This document shows, piece after piece, positions 8,995 through 17,870 of a stretch of 64,000 nt of DNA. The translations under genes were made by a program, and so were the position numbers. The notes under the pieces are model-generated. The model made no database searches. It was not told where the DNA came from and saw only the letters and a program-made list of their open reading frames with translations. The stretch is from Verrucomicrobiaceae bacterium (lineage in GTDB: Bacteria > Verrucomicrobiota > Verrucomicrobiia > Verrucomicrobiales > Akkermansiaceae), in NCBI GenBank assembly GCA_027486655.1, contig JAIXOR010000051.1:62001-126000 (forward strand), written 5' to 3'. The stretch's first letter is position 1, and each line of letters opens with the position of its first letter.

Positions 8995-9549
8995 TCAGCG
9001 CGAGCGTTTCGCTTTTTTCGGCTCGAAGGAGACCGCCTTGGCATCGAAGGCCTCGGGATCGTAGCCCGGGTTCATCCACTCGATTTCGCCGTGGAGGGCC
9101 TGCATGTATTGGAAGGTGCCGCCAAAGTCCTCGGGCGGGCAGGCGCGTGCGCCATCGAGCAGTTCCGGGCCTCCTTCGCCGGCCACGCGTTTTTCGAAGA
9201 CGATCTCGTGGATCCATTCATCGGCGAAGTCGTATCGGTAGAGCATGCGGATAGGCAGGCGGCGCTTGCCAAGGAACTCTCCGACGCTGAGCACCGCCTC
9301 GTCCTGGAACTCACCGATGACCTGATCCTGAAGGCCGACGGGGCCGATCACATCGACGAGCCGCTTGCCCTTGCCGTGGCGAAACTCGTGCGGGTGCTTG
9401 TTTTCCCAGCCCATGGCGGCCTGGATGGCATCGCTGAGGGCGATGAAGGTGACGTCGCGGGAGATCGAGAAGCGCCGCCAGATCTGGGGTTGGATGCCGT
9501 AGAGGAAGACCTTCACCACCACCCGGTTCTCATCGCTCGTTTTCGCCAT
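8995..9549 (-). CDS. Plasmid pRiA4b ORF-3-like (PRiA4_ORF3 / IS1096 passenger) family protein
   Basis: The 184-residue protein carries 'VVVKVFLYGIQPQIWRRFSIS' and 'LSDAIQAAMGWENKHPHEF', then 'LYRYDFADEWIHEIVFEK', then 'ACPPEDFGG...YMQALHG'. That is the full motif order of the PRiA4_ORF3 family, first noted on plasmid pRiA4b and as a passenger in IS1096. Function is unknown; the family is widespread and often accessory. The ATG at 9549 fits the family N-terminus, while longer upstream starts add 34 unrelated residues. No transposase or terminal repeats are visible nearby. Confidence 0.85.
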   Translation of the reverse strand: MAKTSDENRVVVKVFLYGIQPQIWRRFSISRDVTFIALSDAIQAAMGWENKHPHEFRHGKGKRLVDVIGPVGLQDQVIGEFQDEAVLSVGEFLGKRRLPIRMLYRYDFADEWIHEIVFEKRVAGEGGPELLDGARACPPEDFGGTFQYMQALHGEIEWMNPGYDPEAFDAKAVSFEPKKAKRSR

Positions 9550-9604
9550 GCACGGAGGATGGCGGGAAACCGGCGTGGGAATCAAACGGGAATTGCAGGA
9601 TGCC

Positions 9605-10687
9605 TCAAAGCAGCCCGGGAGGCAGCAGCGGGGCGAGGTTCTTGATGGCATCCGCCTGGTGGCGGTTGGCGATGAGCAGCGAGTCTCCAGTGCGCACGAT
9701 GATCAGGTCCTCGACGCCGAGCAGGGCCACACGGGTGGCGGGTTCGGCGTTAAAGATGATGTTGTTGCGGGAGCCGATCTCAGTGACCTCGTGATTGGCT
9801 CGGTTGTCATCGCCGTAGGCAGGCAGGTACTTGGCCACGGAGATCCAGGAGCCGACGTCGTCCCAATCGAAGGTCGCGGCGATGTTGAGCACTCGGTCCG
9901 CTTTTTCCATGAGGGCGTAATCGATCGAGCGAGCCGGCAGGCCGGGGAAGCGTTCCGCCACGGTGGCCGGGAGATCCGGCGAGGCGGCGAGTTCCGCGAT
10001 GAACCCGGCGAGTTCCGGGGCGTGCTTCGCGAGTTGCGCGGTGACGGTGGGGATGCTCCAGACAAACATACCGGCGTTCCAGGTGAAGCCACCCTGGCGG
10101 AGGAACTCGGAGGCGAGCTCCGGGCTGGGTTTTTCACGGAAGCAGCGCACCTCGTGGGGCACGTGGGCGGGGGCAAGGCCGGCGATGGAGGCAGGCTCGC
10201 CGCGCTCGATGTAGCCATAGGACGGACAAGGCCAGGTGGGCTGGATGCCGATGGTCACAAGGCCGTCCGAAACGCGGGCTACATCGAGGGCGTCCCGCAT
10301 GACTTCCTGAAACGAGCCGGCATCCTGGATGAGTTGATCGGCCGGCAACACCATCATGACTGCTTCCGGATCGCGTGCGGCGACGAGGCCGATGCCCAGC
10401 GCAACGGCGGGGGCGGTATCGCGTTTCGCGGGCTCTGCGAAGACGTTTTCCGGCGGGATCATGGTGGCGTTTTCGCGCACGGCGGCGGCCTGTTTCTCAT
10501 TGGTGAGAATGAGGATGTTTTCCGGCGGAACCAGTCCTTCGAGGCGGCGGATCGCCTGCACGAGAAGGGTGCCGGAGCCAAATAGGTCGAGGAGTTGCTT
10601 GGGGCGCGCATCGCGGCTGAGGGGCCAGAAGCGGGTGCCGGAGCCACCGGCGAGGATGAGGGCGTAGGTGTGTGCAGCAGATGCCAT
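9605..10687 (-). CDS. manC: Mannose-1-phosphate guanylyltransferase
   Basis: The 360-residue nucleotidyltransferase makes GDP-mannose from mannose-1-phosphate and GTP. The signature LAGGSGTRFWPLSR (residues 12-25) binds the nucleotide and is typical of GDP-mannose pyrophosphorylases. 'CFREKP' and 'FTWNAGMFVW' are the sugar-site motifs, and 'LPADQLI' is the metal-binding region. Length fits the single-domain form without the phosphomannose isomerase fusion. The ATG at 10687 is preferred to a start 20 codons upstream. GDP-mannose feeds cell-surface polysaccharides; an RmlD-like reductase is nearby on the other strand. Confidence 0.9.
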   Translation of the reverse strand: MASAAHTYALILAGGSGTRFWPLSRDARPKQLLDLFGSGTLLVQAIRRLEGLVPPENILILTNEKQAAAVRENATMIPPENVFAEPAKRDTAPAVALGIGLVAARDPEAVMMVLPADQLIQDAGSFQEVMRDALDVARVSDGLVTIGIQPTWPCPSYGYIERGEPASIAGLAPAHVPHEVRCFREKPSPELASEFLRQGGFTWNAGMFVWSIPTVTAQLAKHAPELAGFIAELAASPDLPATVAERFPGLPARSIDYALMEKADRVLNIAATFDWDDVGSWISVAKYLPAYGDDNRANHEVTEIGSRNNIIFNAEPATRVALLGVEDLIIVRTGDSLLIANRHQADAIKNLAPLLPPGLL

Positions 10688-10797
10688 GGGTTCGGCGGAC
10701 TGTTGCCGATTTCCACAGCCGGGGAAAGCCGGAAGCAGGGCGAACATTTTCTTTTCCGCTATTGTCGTCCGCCGGGCCTCCCGCTAGATTCCGGATC

Positions 10798-11121
10798 ATG
10801 TCCGACGAGCACACCGAATCGACCCCCGCTTGGATTGAAACCAGCGCACTCACCGCACCCGCGCTGCTCGGCGCTGCGGCGGGATTGCTGCTGGGAGATC
10901 TGATGCACCGCAGCGCGCGCCGCGGGGTCGGCATCGGCCTGGGCGCTCTGGGCGTGGCCGCGCTGCTTCCCTTCGTGGTGGGTGGCGTGAAAGGTCTCGT
11001 CACCGGCCCGCGCAGCAAGGTCGGCGTGCGCCGCCGCATCCAACGCATCCGCGACGCGGGCATCGGTGCTCCGGATTACGACGAAGTGGATCAGGAGCTC
11101 CGCGAGCAAGGTCTGCTGTGA
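10798..11121 (+). CDS. Small two-helix membrane protein
   Basis: This 107-residue protein has a hydrophobic hairpin: about residues 18-34 (LTAPALLGAAAGLLLGD) and 44-63 (VGIGLGALGVAALLPFVVGG). A basic cytoplasmic tail follows, with 'RRRIQRIRDAGIGAPDYDEVDQELREQGLL'. No named family recognised. The ATG at 10798 is preferred because the upstream extension reads through the divergent promoter region of manC. Its TGA overlaps a GTG start of the following RmlD-like gene (GTGA at 11118-11121), so the two are probably co-translated. Confidence 0.7.
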   Translation: MSDEHTESTPAWIETSALTAPALLGAAAGLLLGDLMHRSARRGVGIGLGALGVAALLPFVVGGVKGLVTGPRSKVGVRRRIQRIRDAGIGAPDYDEVDQELREQGLL

Positions 11122-11996
11122 GCCGCATGCGGATCGCCATCACTGGAACCGGCGGCCGGGTGGGCATGGCCCTCGCCCGTCGTCTCTCCGCGAAACACGA
11201 AGTCATTCCCTTGCCTCGCGGCGTGATGGATCTGGCGGACTCCGCCTCGATCTCAAGCGCGCTCGCGGGACTCGAATGCGACGCCTTTCTCCACCCGGCC
11301 GCTCTCACCAGCTTGGAAGCCTGTGAGGACGACCCGCGCCTCGCCATGCGGGTGAACTCGGCGGCACCTGGAAAAATCGCGCTCTGGGCGGCGGAACGCG
11401 GTGTGCGCATGATCCACTTCAGCACCGACTACGTGTTTGATGGTTCCACAAGCTCGCTGTTGGATGAATCGATGCCGGCCCGGCCGCTGAGCGCCTACGG
11501 ACGCAGCAAGCTCGCCGGAGAACGCACGGTGCTGGCCCATCCGGGGCATCTCGTGCTGCGGGTTTCCTGGGTTTTCGGCATCGAGCGGCCCGCGTTTGTG
11601 GACCGGATCTTCGACGATGCTCTGGCGGGCAAGCCGCTTTCCGCCATCGCGGACAAACTCTCGCTGCCCACCTCCACCGTAGACATCGCGGACTGGGTGG
11701 AGGCTTTGTTAGATGCCGATGCGGAAGGCATTCTCCACGCGTGCAATCCGGGCCCGCCGGTCACCTGGCACGGGATGGCCACCTTCGTCGTGAACGAAAT
11801 GCGCCGCCGGGGCATCCTCTCCAGCACCCCGGAGATCGCCGCCACGCGGTTGGAAGCCGCCGCGGAGTTCCGGGCGCCGAGACCGCGATTCACCGCCATG
11901 GACACCAGCCGCCTGTCCGCGGCGATCGACCGCCCGCTGAGATCCTGGCAAGAATCTCTCGCTGAGCATGTGGCCCTGCGCTGTGCCGCCCGCTGA
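11118..11996 (+). CDS. RmlD-like sugar-nucleotide reductase (dTDP-4-dehydrorhamnose reductase family)
   Basis: The 292-residue Rossmann protein has N-terminal GTGGRVGMALARRLS, then 'CDAFLHPAALTSLEACEDDP' and 'MIHFSTDYVFDGS'. The catalytic-type 'PLSAYGRSKLAGE' (Y-x-x-x-K) and 'RVSWVFG' follow. This is the RmlD substrate-binding arrangement (NADPH-dependent reduction of a 4-keto-sugar nucleotide). Start is GTG at 11118, overlapping the stop of the upstream gene; an ATG at 11127 is the alternative. No rmlA/B/C genes are visible, so the exact substrate cannot be stated. Confidence 0.82.
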   Translation: MSRMRIAITGTGGRVGMALARRLSAKHEVIPLPRGVMDLADSASISSALAGLECDAFLHPAALTSLEACEDDPRLAMRVNSAAPGKIALWAAERGVRMIHFSTDYVFDGSTSSLLDESMPARPLSAYGRSKLAGERTVLAHPGHLVLRVSWVFGIERPAFVDRIFDDALAGKPLSAIADKLSLPTSTVDIADWVEALLDADAEGILHACNPGPPVTWHGMATFVVNEMRRRGILSSTPEIAATRLEAAAEFRAPRPRFTAMDTSRLSAAIDRPLRSWQESLAEHVALRCAAR

Positions 11997-12091
11997 TCCC
12001 TTGTTTGAGGGATGCCGGGAAAGAAACCCGGGGCAATTGAAAGAATTGGCGTGAAATCGGCCCGGCACGCGCCGTAGTGCAGCTTTCCACC

Positions 12092-13429
12092 ATGAGTCAA
12101 CCCACCACGACCGACCGCCGGAGCGTCCTCAGGATGCTCGCCGCCACCAGCGCCGCTCCCCTCATTCTTCCGAGCCGCTTGTTCGGAGCGGATGCGCCAT
12201 CGAACAAAATCACCATCGGCTGCATCGGCGTCGGCTGGCAGGGCGGTGGAAACCTCGATGCCATTCTCGCCCTCGACGATTGCCGGGTGCTCGCCATTTG
12301 CGATGTGGATGAGCAGCATCTCAAGGCGGCCGTGGACAAGGTCAACGCGCGCTACGGAAACCAGGACTGCAAGGGCTACAAGGATTTCCGCGAGCTTATC
12401 GCGCGCAAGGACATCGATGCGGTCGCCATTTCCACGCCCGATCACTGGCACTCCATCCCCGCCATCGCCGCAGCCAATGCCGGCAAGGACATCTTCTGCG
12501 AAAAACCGCTCTCCCACCGCCTCGGTGAGGGCATCGCGATGGTCGAAGCCGTGCAGAAAAACCAGCGCATCTGGCAGACCGGATCGTGGCAGCGCAGCGT
12601 GGCCTCCTTCCGCTGGGCTGCGGAACTTGTTCAAAACGGCTATCTCGGCAAGGTCACCCGGGTCGAGGTGGGCCTGCCCTCCGGCCACTCGGACTTCGGG
12701 GGCACCGGCAACGACAAACCCGACGGTCCCGTGCCCGCTGGCGTCGATTATGAAATGTGGACCGGGCCCGCGCAGATGCTGCCCTTCAACCCCTGCCGCT
12801 TCCACAAGAACTGGCGCTGGAACTACAACACCGGCGGCGGACAGCTCCTCGACTGGATCGGCCACCACTGCGACATCGCCCACTGGGGCCTCGCCAACCC
12901 GAAGTTCGGCTGCGGACCGGACGATGCAGTAGGCCCGCTCGAAGTCTCCGCCACTGCCGAGTTCCCCGACCCGAAAGCCGTCTGGAACACCGCCACCAAG
13001 TTCCGCGTGGAATGCAAGTATCCGAACGACGTCGAGTTGCTCATCTCCGGAGGACACCCGGACGTGGCCGGCGGTGCCAAGTGGATCGGCCCCAACGGCT
13101 GGGTCAGCGTGGATCGCGGCAAATTCACCGCCTCCAACGTCGAATGGATCCGCGAGATCCAGAAACGTGACAAAGCCGGCGATTTGGAAATCCAACTCTA
13201 CAAGAGCCCCGGGCACTTCCGCGAGTGGATCGATTCGATCAAGTCCCGCAAACGCACGCTCACCCCGGTCGAGATCGCCCACCGTTCGCAGACGCCGGGC
13301 CACCTCGGCTACATCGCCTCGGTCACCGGCAGAAAGATCAAGTGGGACGCCGCCAAACAGGAAATCATCGGCGACGCGGAAGCCACCAAACTGATGCAGC
13401 CGGAAATGCGCGCGCCCTGGAAACTTTGA
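12092..13429 (+). CDS. Tat-exported Gfo/Idh/MocA family oxidoreductase
   Basis: The 445-residue protein has a twin-arginine signal, 'TDRRSVLRMLAATSAAPLI'. The mature enzyme begins 'KITIGCIGVGWQGGGNLDAIL', a Rossmann NAD(P) motif. 'DAVAISTPDHWHSIPAIAAANAGKDIFCEKPLS' is the family signature with the catalytic E-K-P. The middle 'NWRWNYNTGGGQLLDWIGHHCDIAHWGL' holds the usual His-rich substrate-site segment of Verrucomicrobia/Planctomycetes members. It probably oxidises or reduces a sugar or sugar acid in the periplasm with a carried cofactor. The ATG at 12092 is favoured over a GTG five codons upstream. An imperfect hairpin follows at 13481-13504. Confidence 0.9.
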   Translation: MSQPTTTDRRSVLRMLAATSAAPLILPSRLFGADAPSNKITIGCIGVGWQGGGNLDAILALDDCRVLAICDVDEQHLKAAVDKVNARYGNQDCKGYKDFRELIARKDIDAVAISTPDHWHSIPAIAAANAGKDIFCEKPLSHRLGEGIAMVEAVQKNQRIWQTGSWQRSVASFRWAAELVQNGYLGKVTRVEVGLPSGHSDFGGTGNDKPDGPVPAGVDYEMWTGPAQMLPFNPCRFHKNWRWNYNTGGGQLLDWIGHHCDIAHWGLANPKFGCGPDDAVGPLEVSATAEFPDPKAVWNTATKFRVECKYPNDVELLISGGHPDVAGGAKWIGPNGWVSVDRGKFTASNVEWIREIQKRDKAGDLEIQLYKSPGHFREWIDSIKSRKRTLTPVEIAHRSQTPGHLGYIASVTGRKIKWDAAKQEIIGDAEATKLMQPEMRAPWKL

Positions 13430-13480
13430 GCGGGCACCGAGGGAAACCTTGGCACCGCCCCTCGAAAGCGTATCGTAAGG

Positions 13481-13504
13481 ACCCTCGGAATAGTTTCCGG
13501 GGGT
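13481..13504 (+). terminator. Probable intrinsic terminator after the Gfo/Idh/MocA gene
   Basis: ACCCTCGGAA and TTCCGGGGGT pair across a TAGT loop with one G-U pair, and a pyrimidine-rich stretch (TCTTCGTGTTT) follows. It lies 52 bases after the stop at 13429 and only 14 bases before the next start, so it could also act as an attenuator for the sugar dehydrogenase gene. The U-tract is weak. Confidence 0.4.
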
Positions 13505-13517
13505 TCTTCGTGTTTCC

Positions 13518-15284
13518 ATGAAAGCCTGCTTCCAGTCCCTACCCTTCCTGCTTGCCGGGCTGGTTCCCGCATCCGCGGCCTTTCCCGCCCTCAGCCTTGA
13601 GATGGTGGTGGACAAACAGATCCAGTCCCCCACCACCATCACCCACGCTGGCGATGGCTCCGGGCGGATCTTCGTCGGCGAACAACGCGGCCGCATCCAT
13701 GTCCTGCGCGACGACCACCTCCTGCCCACTCCGTTTCTCGACCTCTCCGCCAAGCTGGTCACCGAGCGCACCAACTTCGACGAGCGCGGACTGTTAGGGC
13801 TGGCATTTCACCCGGGCTTCGGCCAGGCGGGGCATCCCGGCCACCGCAGATTCTACGTCTTCTACAGCGCGCCTTCACCCAATGCGCCGGGCATCTCCTC
13901 CCAACCGGTGGACTGCCGCAGCGTGATCGAGGAATACAGGGTGTCCGCCACCCATCCCGATCAGGCGGACCCCGCCAGCGGACGCATCCTTCTTTCCTTC
14001 GACAAACCACAGTTCAACCACAATGGCGGCCAGCTCGCCTTCGGGCCGGACGGATTCCTTTACTTCGGCACAGGCGATGGAGGCGGCTCCAACGACAACC
14101 AGGCCGGCCACACCGGAGGATCCACCACACGCCCGACCAACGCCCTGGGCAACGCGCAGGACCTCAACAGCTGGATGGGGAAAATCCATCGCATCGATCC
14201 TCTCGGAAACAATGCACCCGGCGGGCAATACGGCATCCCTTCCGACAACCCGCATCCATCCGGCACGCGTCCGGAAATCTGGTGCCATGGCCTGCGCAAT
14301 CCATGGCGTTTCTGCTTCGACTCCATCACCGGCAGACTCTTCTGCGCGGATGTGGGCCAGGGAAACATCGAGGAAGTGAACCTGATCTCCAAAGGCGGAA
14401 ATCATGGCTGGAGAAACCGCGAGGGCTCGTCCGTCCTCCAGTTGGCCATCGACGCACCACCGCTCACCGGCACGGTGATCGAGCCGATCGCCCAATACGC
14501 CCATCCCAATGTCACCATCGGCAATCCTCCCCTTCCCCAATACGGCATCTCGATCACCGGCGGCGTGCTTTACCGCGGATCCGCGATCCCCGCGATGCAG
14601 GGCATGTATCTTTTCGGAGACTACAGCCTCGACGGCAACAACCCTTCGGCCAATCTGTTAGGTCTTGAGGAGACTCCTTCCGGATGGACGCTCTCCAAGC
14701 CCTCCATCGCCGGTGGAAATCCGATCCCGTGGTTCATCCAGACCTTCGGCGAGGACGAATCCGGCGAGATCCTCGTCGGCACCAAGCTCAACCGCCCACC
14801 CTCCGCCATGGTCAATGGCTACCCGGCCGGAGCCTTGCTCCGCATCGTCACCCATCCCCCTCCTCCACCCAGCCGCCGCAAGTCCTGGGAGTCCGCCCAT
14901 TTCCTGACCGGCAGCTACGTCGATCCGGATGCGGATCCCGACGCGGACGGAGTCCCAAACCTGTTAGAGTATGCATGGGACCGCCATCCCCTTTCCGCAG
15001 ACCGCTCCCCGGACGCACTTGCCTGCCGCTCGGAAAACGGTTCGTGGACAGTCAGCTTCGATCGCGATCCGCGCGCAAGCGACCTCACCTACATCCTTGA
15101 GCGCAGCACGGACCTTTCCTCCTGGACGCCCGCACTGACCATCGGCGCCGGACTTCCTCCGGCAGGCCCTCCATTCACCGGGGAATCCGCCGTTCCTGGC
15201 CACGCTTTCCTGTTGCGCGTTTCCTGCAGTTTCCCGGAAAACCCGCCGGGCACCTTCATGCGCCTCCGCGTCGCCCGTCCCTGA
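13518..15284 (+). CDS. Secreted PQQ-dependent-type glucose/sorbosone sugar dehydrogenase
   Basis: The 588-residue protein starts with a signal peptide (MKACFQSLPFLLAGLVPASA). The six-bladed propeller of the GSDH/aldose sugar dehydrogenase family is indicated by 'ITHAGDGSGRIFVGEQRGRIHVL', 'DERGLLGLAFHPGF', 'FNHNGGQLAFGPDGFLYFGTGDGGG', 'IWCHGLRNPWRFCFD' and 'GNHGWRNREG'. These enzymes use PQQ or relatives to oxidise sugars in the periplasm. The C-terminal 100 residues are an extra segment with 'DPDADPDADGVPNLLEYAWDRHP', a calcium-type repeat typical of secreted Verrucomicrobia proteins. PQQ biosynthesis genes are not in this window. Confidence 0.88.
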   Translation: MKACFQSLPFLLAGLVPASAAFPALSLEMVVDKQIQSPTTITHAGDGSGRIFVGEQRGRIHVLRDDHLLPTPFLDLSAKLVTERTNFDERGLLGLAFHPGFGQAGHPGHRRFYVFYSAPSPNAPGISSQPVDCRSVIEEYRVSATHPDQADPASGRILLSFDKPQFNHNGGQLAFGPDGFLYFGTGDGGGSNDNQAGHTGGSTTRPTNALGNAQDLNSWMGKIHRIDPLGNNAPGGQYGIPSDNPHPSGTRPEIWCHGLRNPWRFCFDSITGRLFCADVGQGNIEEVNLISKGGNHGWRNREGSSVLQLAIDAPPLTGTVIEPIAQYAHPNVTIGNPPLPQYGISITGGVLYRGSAIPAMQGMYLFGDYSLDGNNPSANLLGLEETPSGWTLSKPSIAGGNPIPWFIQTFGEDESGEILVGTKLNRPPSAMVNGYPAGALLRIVTHPPPPPSRRKSWESAHFLTGSYVDPDADPDADGVPNLLEYAWDRHPLSADRSPDALACRSENGSWTVSFDRDPRASDLTYILERSTDLSSWTPALTIGAGLPPAGPPFTGESAVPGHAFLLRVSCSFPENPPGTFMRLRVARP

Positions 15285-15334
15285 GCGAAGTGAAAGCCAG
15301 GGCTCGTCCGCTGGGTATCCATGTCAGGCACGCC

Positions 15335-16669
15335 ATGAAGATACAGTACCTGCTTCCCGCACTGATCGCCTTCCAGGCCAGTGCCTCATCCATCAAACCG
15401 CCACCCGCAGACAGCCGGGAGACGCAAGTCATCGACGTCGCTCCCGTCTGGTCCGCCCACCCGGTCGGCTTCTGCCTGCTCACCCACGCGCCCTATCAGT
15501 TCGTCGCCTTTTACGACAAGGAACGCCGCCTCACCGTTGCGCGGCGCGACCTGAAAGAAACCAGGTGGGACTTCACACGCCTTCCCGTCACCACCGGTTG
15601 GGACAGCCACAACTACGTCACCATGGCCGTGGATGCCGCAGGCCATCTTCACCTGAGCGGAGACATGCACTGCTCGCCGCTGGTTTACTTCCGCACCACC
15701 AAACCTCTCGACCCCTCGTCCTTCGAACGGCTCGACCGCATGACCGGCGCCCTTGAAAACCGCACCACCTATCCGCGCTTCTTCCCAGGTCCGGACGGCC
15801 GCCTCATCTTCACCTACCGCGATGGCTCCAGTGGCAATGGCAATCAGATTTTCAACGTGCAGGATCCCACCACGCGCACTTGGAAACGCCTGCTGGACAC
15901 CCCGCTCACCGATGGCGAGGGCGAGCGCAACGCCTACTTCGACGGACCCGTAAAAGGCCCAGACGGATGGTTCCACCTCGCCTGGGTCTGGCGGGAAACA
16001 CCGGACGCCTCCACGAATCACGACCTCAGCCACGCCCGCAGCCGCGATCTGGTGAACTGGGAAACCGCCGCTGGCAAACCCCTCAAGACGCCCATCCGAC
16101 TGGACGATGGCGCCACCGTGGACCCCGTGCCTTCCGGCGGCGGCATGATCAACGGAAACTCCCGCATCGGCTTCGACCACCTCGGCCGAGTGACCCTCAG
16201 TTATCACAAACATGACGCCAACGGAAACACGCAGCCCTGGATCGCCCGCTTCGAGGACGGCGCATGGAAACTCCACCAAACCACCGACTGGCCCGCCCGC
16301 TGGGAATTCGGCGGCGGAGGCACAATCGGCTTCGGCATCCACCTCGGCCCGGTCGTCGCGGCAAAGGACGGCTCGCTCACCCAGGAATGGAGCCACTTCA
16401 AGTTTGGTGGCGGCGTGTGGTCGCTCGATCCTGTCACCCTGCACGCCAGGGAAACCATGGATCGCGGGAAAAAACGCCACGCTGCCGGAAAGGTGGAGGG
16501 AAGTTTCCCCGGCCTCGGCGTCAAGATTGCCAGGGAAAGCGGCACGCCGGATGGCTCCGGCCACGAATCCTTCCTGCGCTGGGAAACCCTGGGAGCCAAC
16601 CGCGACCTGCCAAGAGAAGGCCCGCTGCCGCCACCTTCGATGCTCCGCCTGCACACGGTGAAGCGCTGA
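15335..16669 (+). CDS. BNR-4 beta-propeller protein, candidate polysaccharide lyase (PL24/PL25-like)
   Basis: The 444-residue exported protein (signal peptide to about residue 18) belongs to the BNR-4 repeat group, which includes ulvan lyases of families PL24 and PL25. Visible candidate catalytic residues are H92 in 'WDSHNYVTMAVD', H112 in 'LSGDMHCS', Y146 in 'RTTYPRFF' and R162 in 'FTYRDGSSGNGNQ'. The spacings (20 between the two His, 16 from Tyr to Arg) match what I recall of the PL25 active site. Short BNR-like motifs such as 'VDAAGHLHLS' and 'PDGRLIFTYR' mark propeller blades. The start is the ATG at 15335, where the signal peptide begins. An enzymatic role on uronate-containing polysaccharide is inference. 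Confidence 0.8.
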   Translation: MKIQYLLPALIAFQASASSIKPPPADSRETQVIDVAPVWSAHPVGFCLLTHAPYQFVAFYDKERRLTVARRDLKETRWDFTRLPVTTGWDSHNYVTMAVDAAGHLHLSGDMHCSPLVYFRTTKPLDPSSFERLDRMTGALENRTTYPRFFPGPDGRLIFTYRDGSSGNGNQIFNVQDPTTRTWKRLLDTPLTDGEGERNAYFDGPVKGPDGWFHLAWVWRETPDASTNHDLSHARSRDLVNWETAAGKPLKTPIRLDDGATVDPVPSGGGMINGNSRIGFDHLGRVTLSYHKHDANGNTQPWIARFEDGAWKLHQTTDWPARWEFGGGGTIGFGIHLGPVVAAKDGSLTQEWSHFKFGGGVWSLDPVTLHARETMDRGKKRHAAGKVEGSFPGLGVKIARESGTPDGSGHESFLRWETLGANRDLPREGPLPPPSMLRLHTVKR

Positions 16670-16680
16670 GGCCCGACCAC

Positions 16681-17622
16681 TCAGGGAAACACGATCTCCG
16701 CCGTCACCGGAAAGTGATCCGAGACCATCGGCTGGTCGTGATCCCGGATCCCCGCCGCACGGATCAGCGCGCCTCGGCTCACAAGGATGTGGTCCACCTT
16801 CAACTGTCCGGCCCTTGTGCCGCGCCACAAATGAAGCGTCGTTCGCGCCGGGGCCGATGGGTGAAGCGCGCGGAACGTATCCACCATCCCCGCGGCCGGT
16901 CCCGTCAGGTGCGCCAGGCCCGGGTTGCCCTCCACCGCGTTGAAGTCGCCTAACAAAACCACCGGATCGGCGCTGCGCCGGCGCTTTCCAATGCGCTCCG
17001 CGATCAACCGCGCGGCCTGCTCCCGCGAACCCTGGTGGCGGTGGTCCCAGTGCGTGTTGAACACGTAGAAACCGCGCTGCGTGGCACGGTCTGTTAGATG
17101 AATCCACACAGCCACCCGCGGAATCGTGTTGCCCCAGGTTCTGGAGCCAGGTTGTTCCGGCGTATCCGAAAGCCAGAAGGTCCCGCAATCCGCCGGATCC
17201 GGCTCGAAGCGGTCCCGGCGAAAATAGATCCCGGAATACTCACCCGCGCGCCGACCGTCGTCACGCCCCACACCGAAGAACTCGTAGTCCGGCAGGGATG
17301 CCCACAAATCCGCCGCCTGCCCGTGCAGGGCTTCCTGCACTCCAAACACATCGGGAGCCTCCTCGCGGATCATTTTCACCACACCGATCACCCGCCGATT
17401 CCATGCCCGCGAGCCGGGATCCGCCGGGCCCTCGTAGCGCACGTTGAAGGTCATCAGCTTCAAGGCCAGCCCCCCATCCGCCGCCACCGCGACCGCCCTG
17501 GGAGGCCCCAGCGCGCGGCTCCTCTGGCATGAGACGCCACACAGCATGCAAACCCACAGCACCAGGCATCCCGCGCCCATACGCTTCGCCCCTCGTGACC
17601 CGATGCCCGTCGCAACACCCAT
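16681..17622 (-). CDS. Endonuclease/exonuclease/phosphatase (EEP) family lipoprotein
   Basis: The 313-residue protein has a lipoprotein signal ending 'CMLCGVSC' (lipobox, Cys about residue 32). The catalytic domain shows the EEP order: 'LKLMTFNVRYEGP' (N), 'APDVFGVQEAL' (E, metal), 'GRRAGEYSGIYFRRDRF', 'FNTHWDHRHQGSREQ' (H), 'VVLLGDFNAVEGNPG' (D-x-N) and 'VDHILVSR...VSDHFPV' (terminal D-H). The family includes DNases, sphingomyelinases and phosphodiesterases. This 'NTHWDH' form is common in Bacteroidetes and PVC surface proteins, and the substrate is unclear. ATG at 17622 or at 17580 (residue 15) would both keep the lipobox. Confidence 0.87.
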   Translation of the reverse strand: MGVATGIGSRGAKRMGAGCLVLWVCMLCGVSCQRSRALGPPRAVAVAADGGLALKLMTFNVRYEGPADPGSRAWNRRVIGVVKMIREEAPDVFGVQEALHGQAADLWASLPDYEFFGVGRDDGRRAGEYSGIYFRRDRFEPDPADCGTFWLSDTPEQPGSRTWGNTIPRVAVWIHLTDRATQRGFYVFNTHWDHRHQGSREQAARLIAERIGKRRRSADPVVLLGDFNAVEGNPGLAHLTGPAAGMVDTFRALHPSAPARTTLHLWRGTRAGQLKVDHILVSRGALIRAAGIRDHDQPMVSDHFPVTAEIVFP

Positions 17623-17870
17623 GGCTTCACGCTAACCCTAGCCCCTCACCGGGCAAGCTCCTTCCCCGGTGGCCCGCCACGAAGCTCCAGCGCTTCCGCA
17701 CCACAGTGCTGGAGTTGCAAAACAAGAACCGGTCCCATCGAATGGCATCGGGTGCCCGCAATGCTTCGGAGGCTCTGCAGCCCGCTCTTCTTGTCAAATC
17801 GGCCATAAACAGCCAAGAAATCAGCTACCTTCGATGCCGACAGCAAGGAAATCGGCATCGTCTTCCAAAC

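Noticed and set aside
7678-9645. 655-codon plus-strand reading frame
   Set aside because: It is antisense to the GH127 and PRiA4_ORF3 genes, which have clear motifs; it has no domain of its own.
11495-13774. 759-codon minus-strand reading frame
   Set aside because: Shadow of the Gfo/Idh/MocA and RmlD-like genes; composition is typical of antisense G+C-rich code.
15386-17188. 600-codon minus-strand reading frame
   Set aside because: Antisense to the BNR-4 gene and overlapping the EEP gene in another frame; no motifs.
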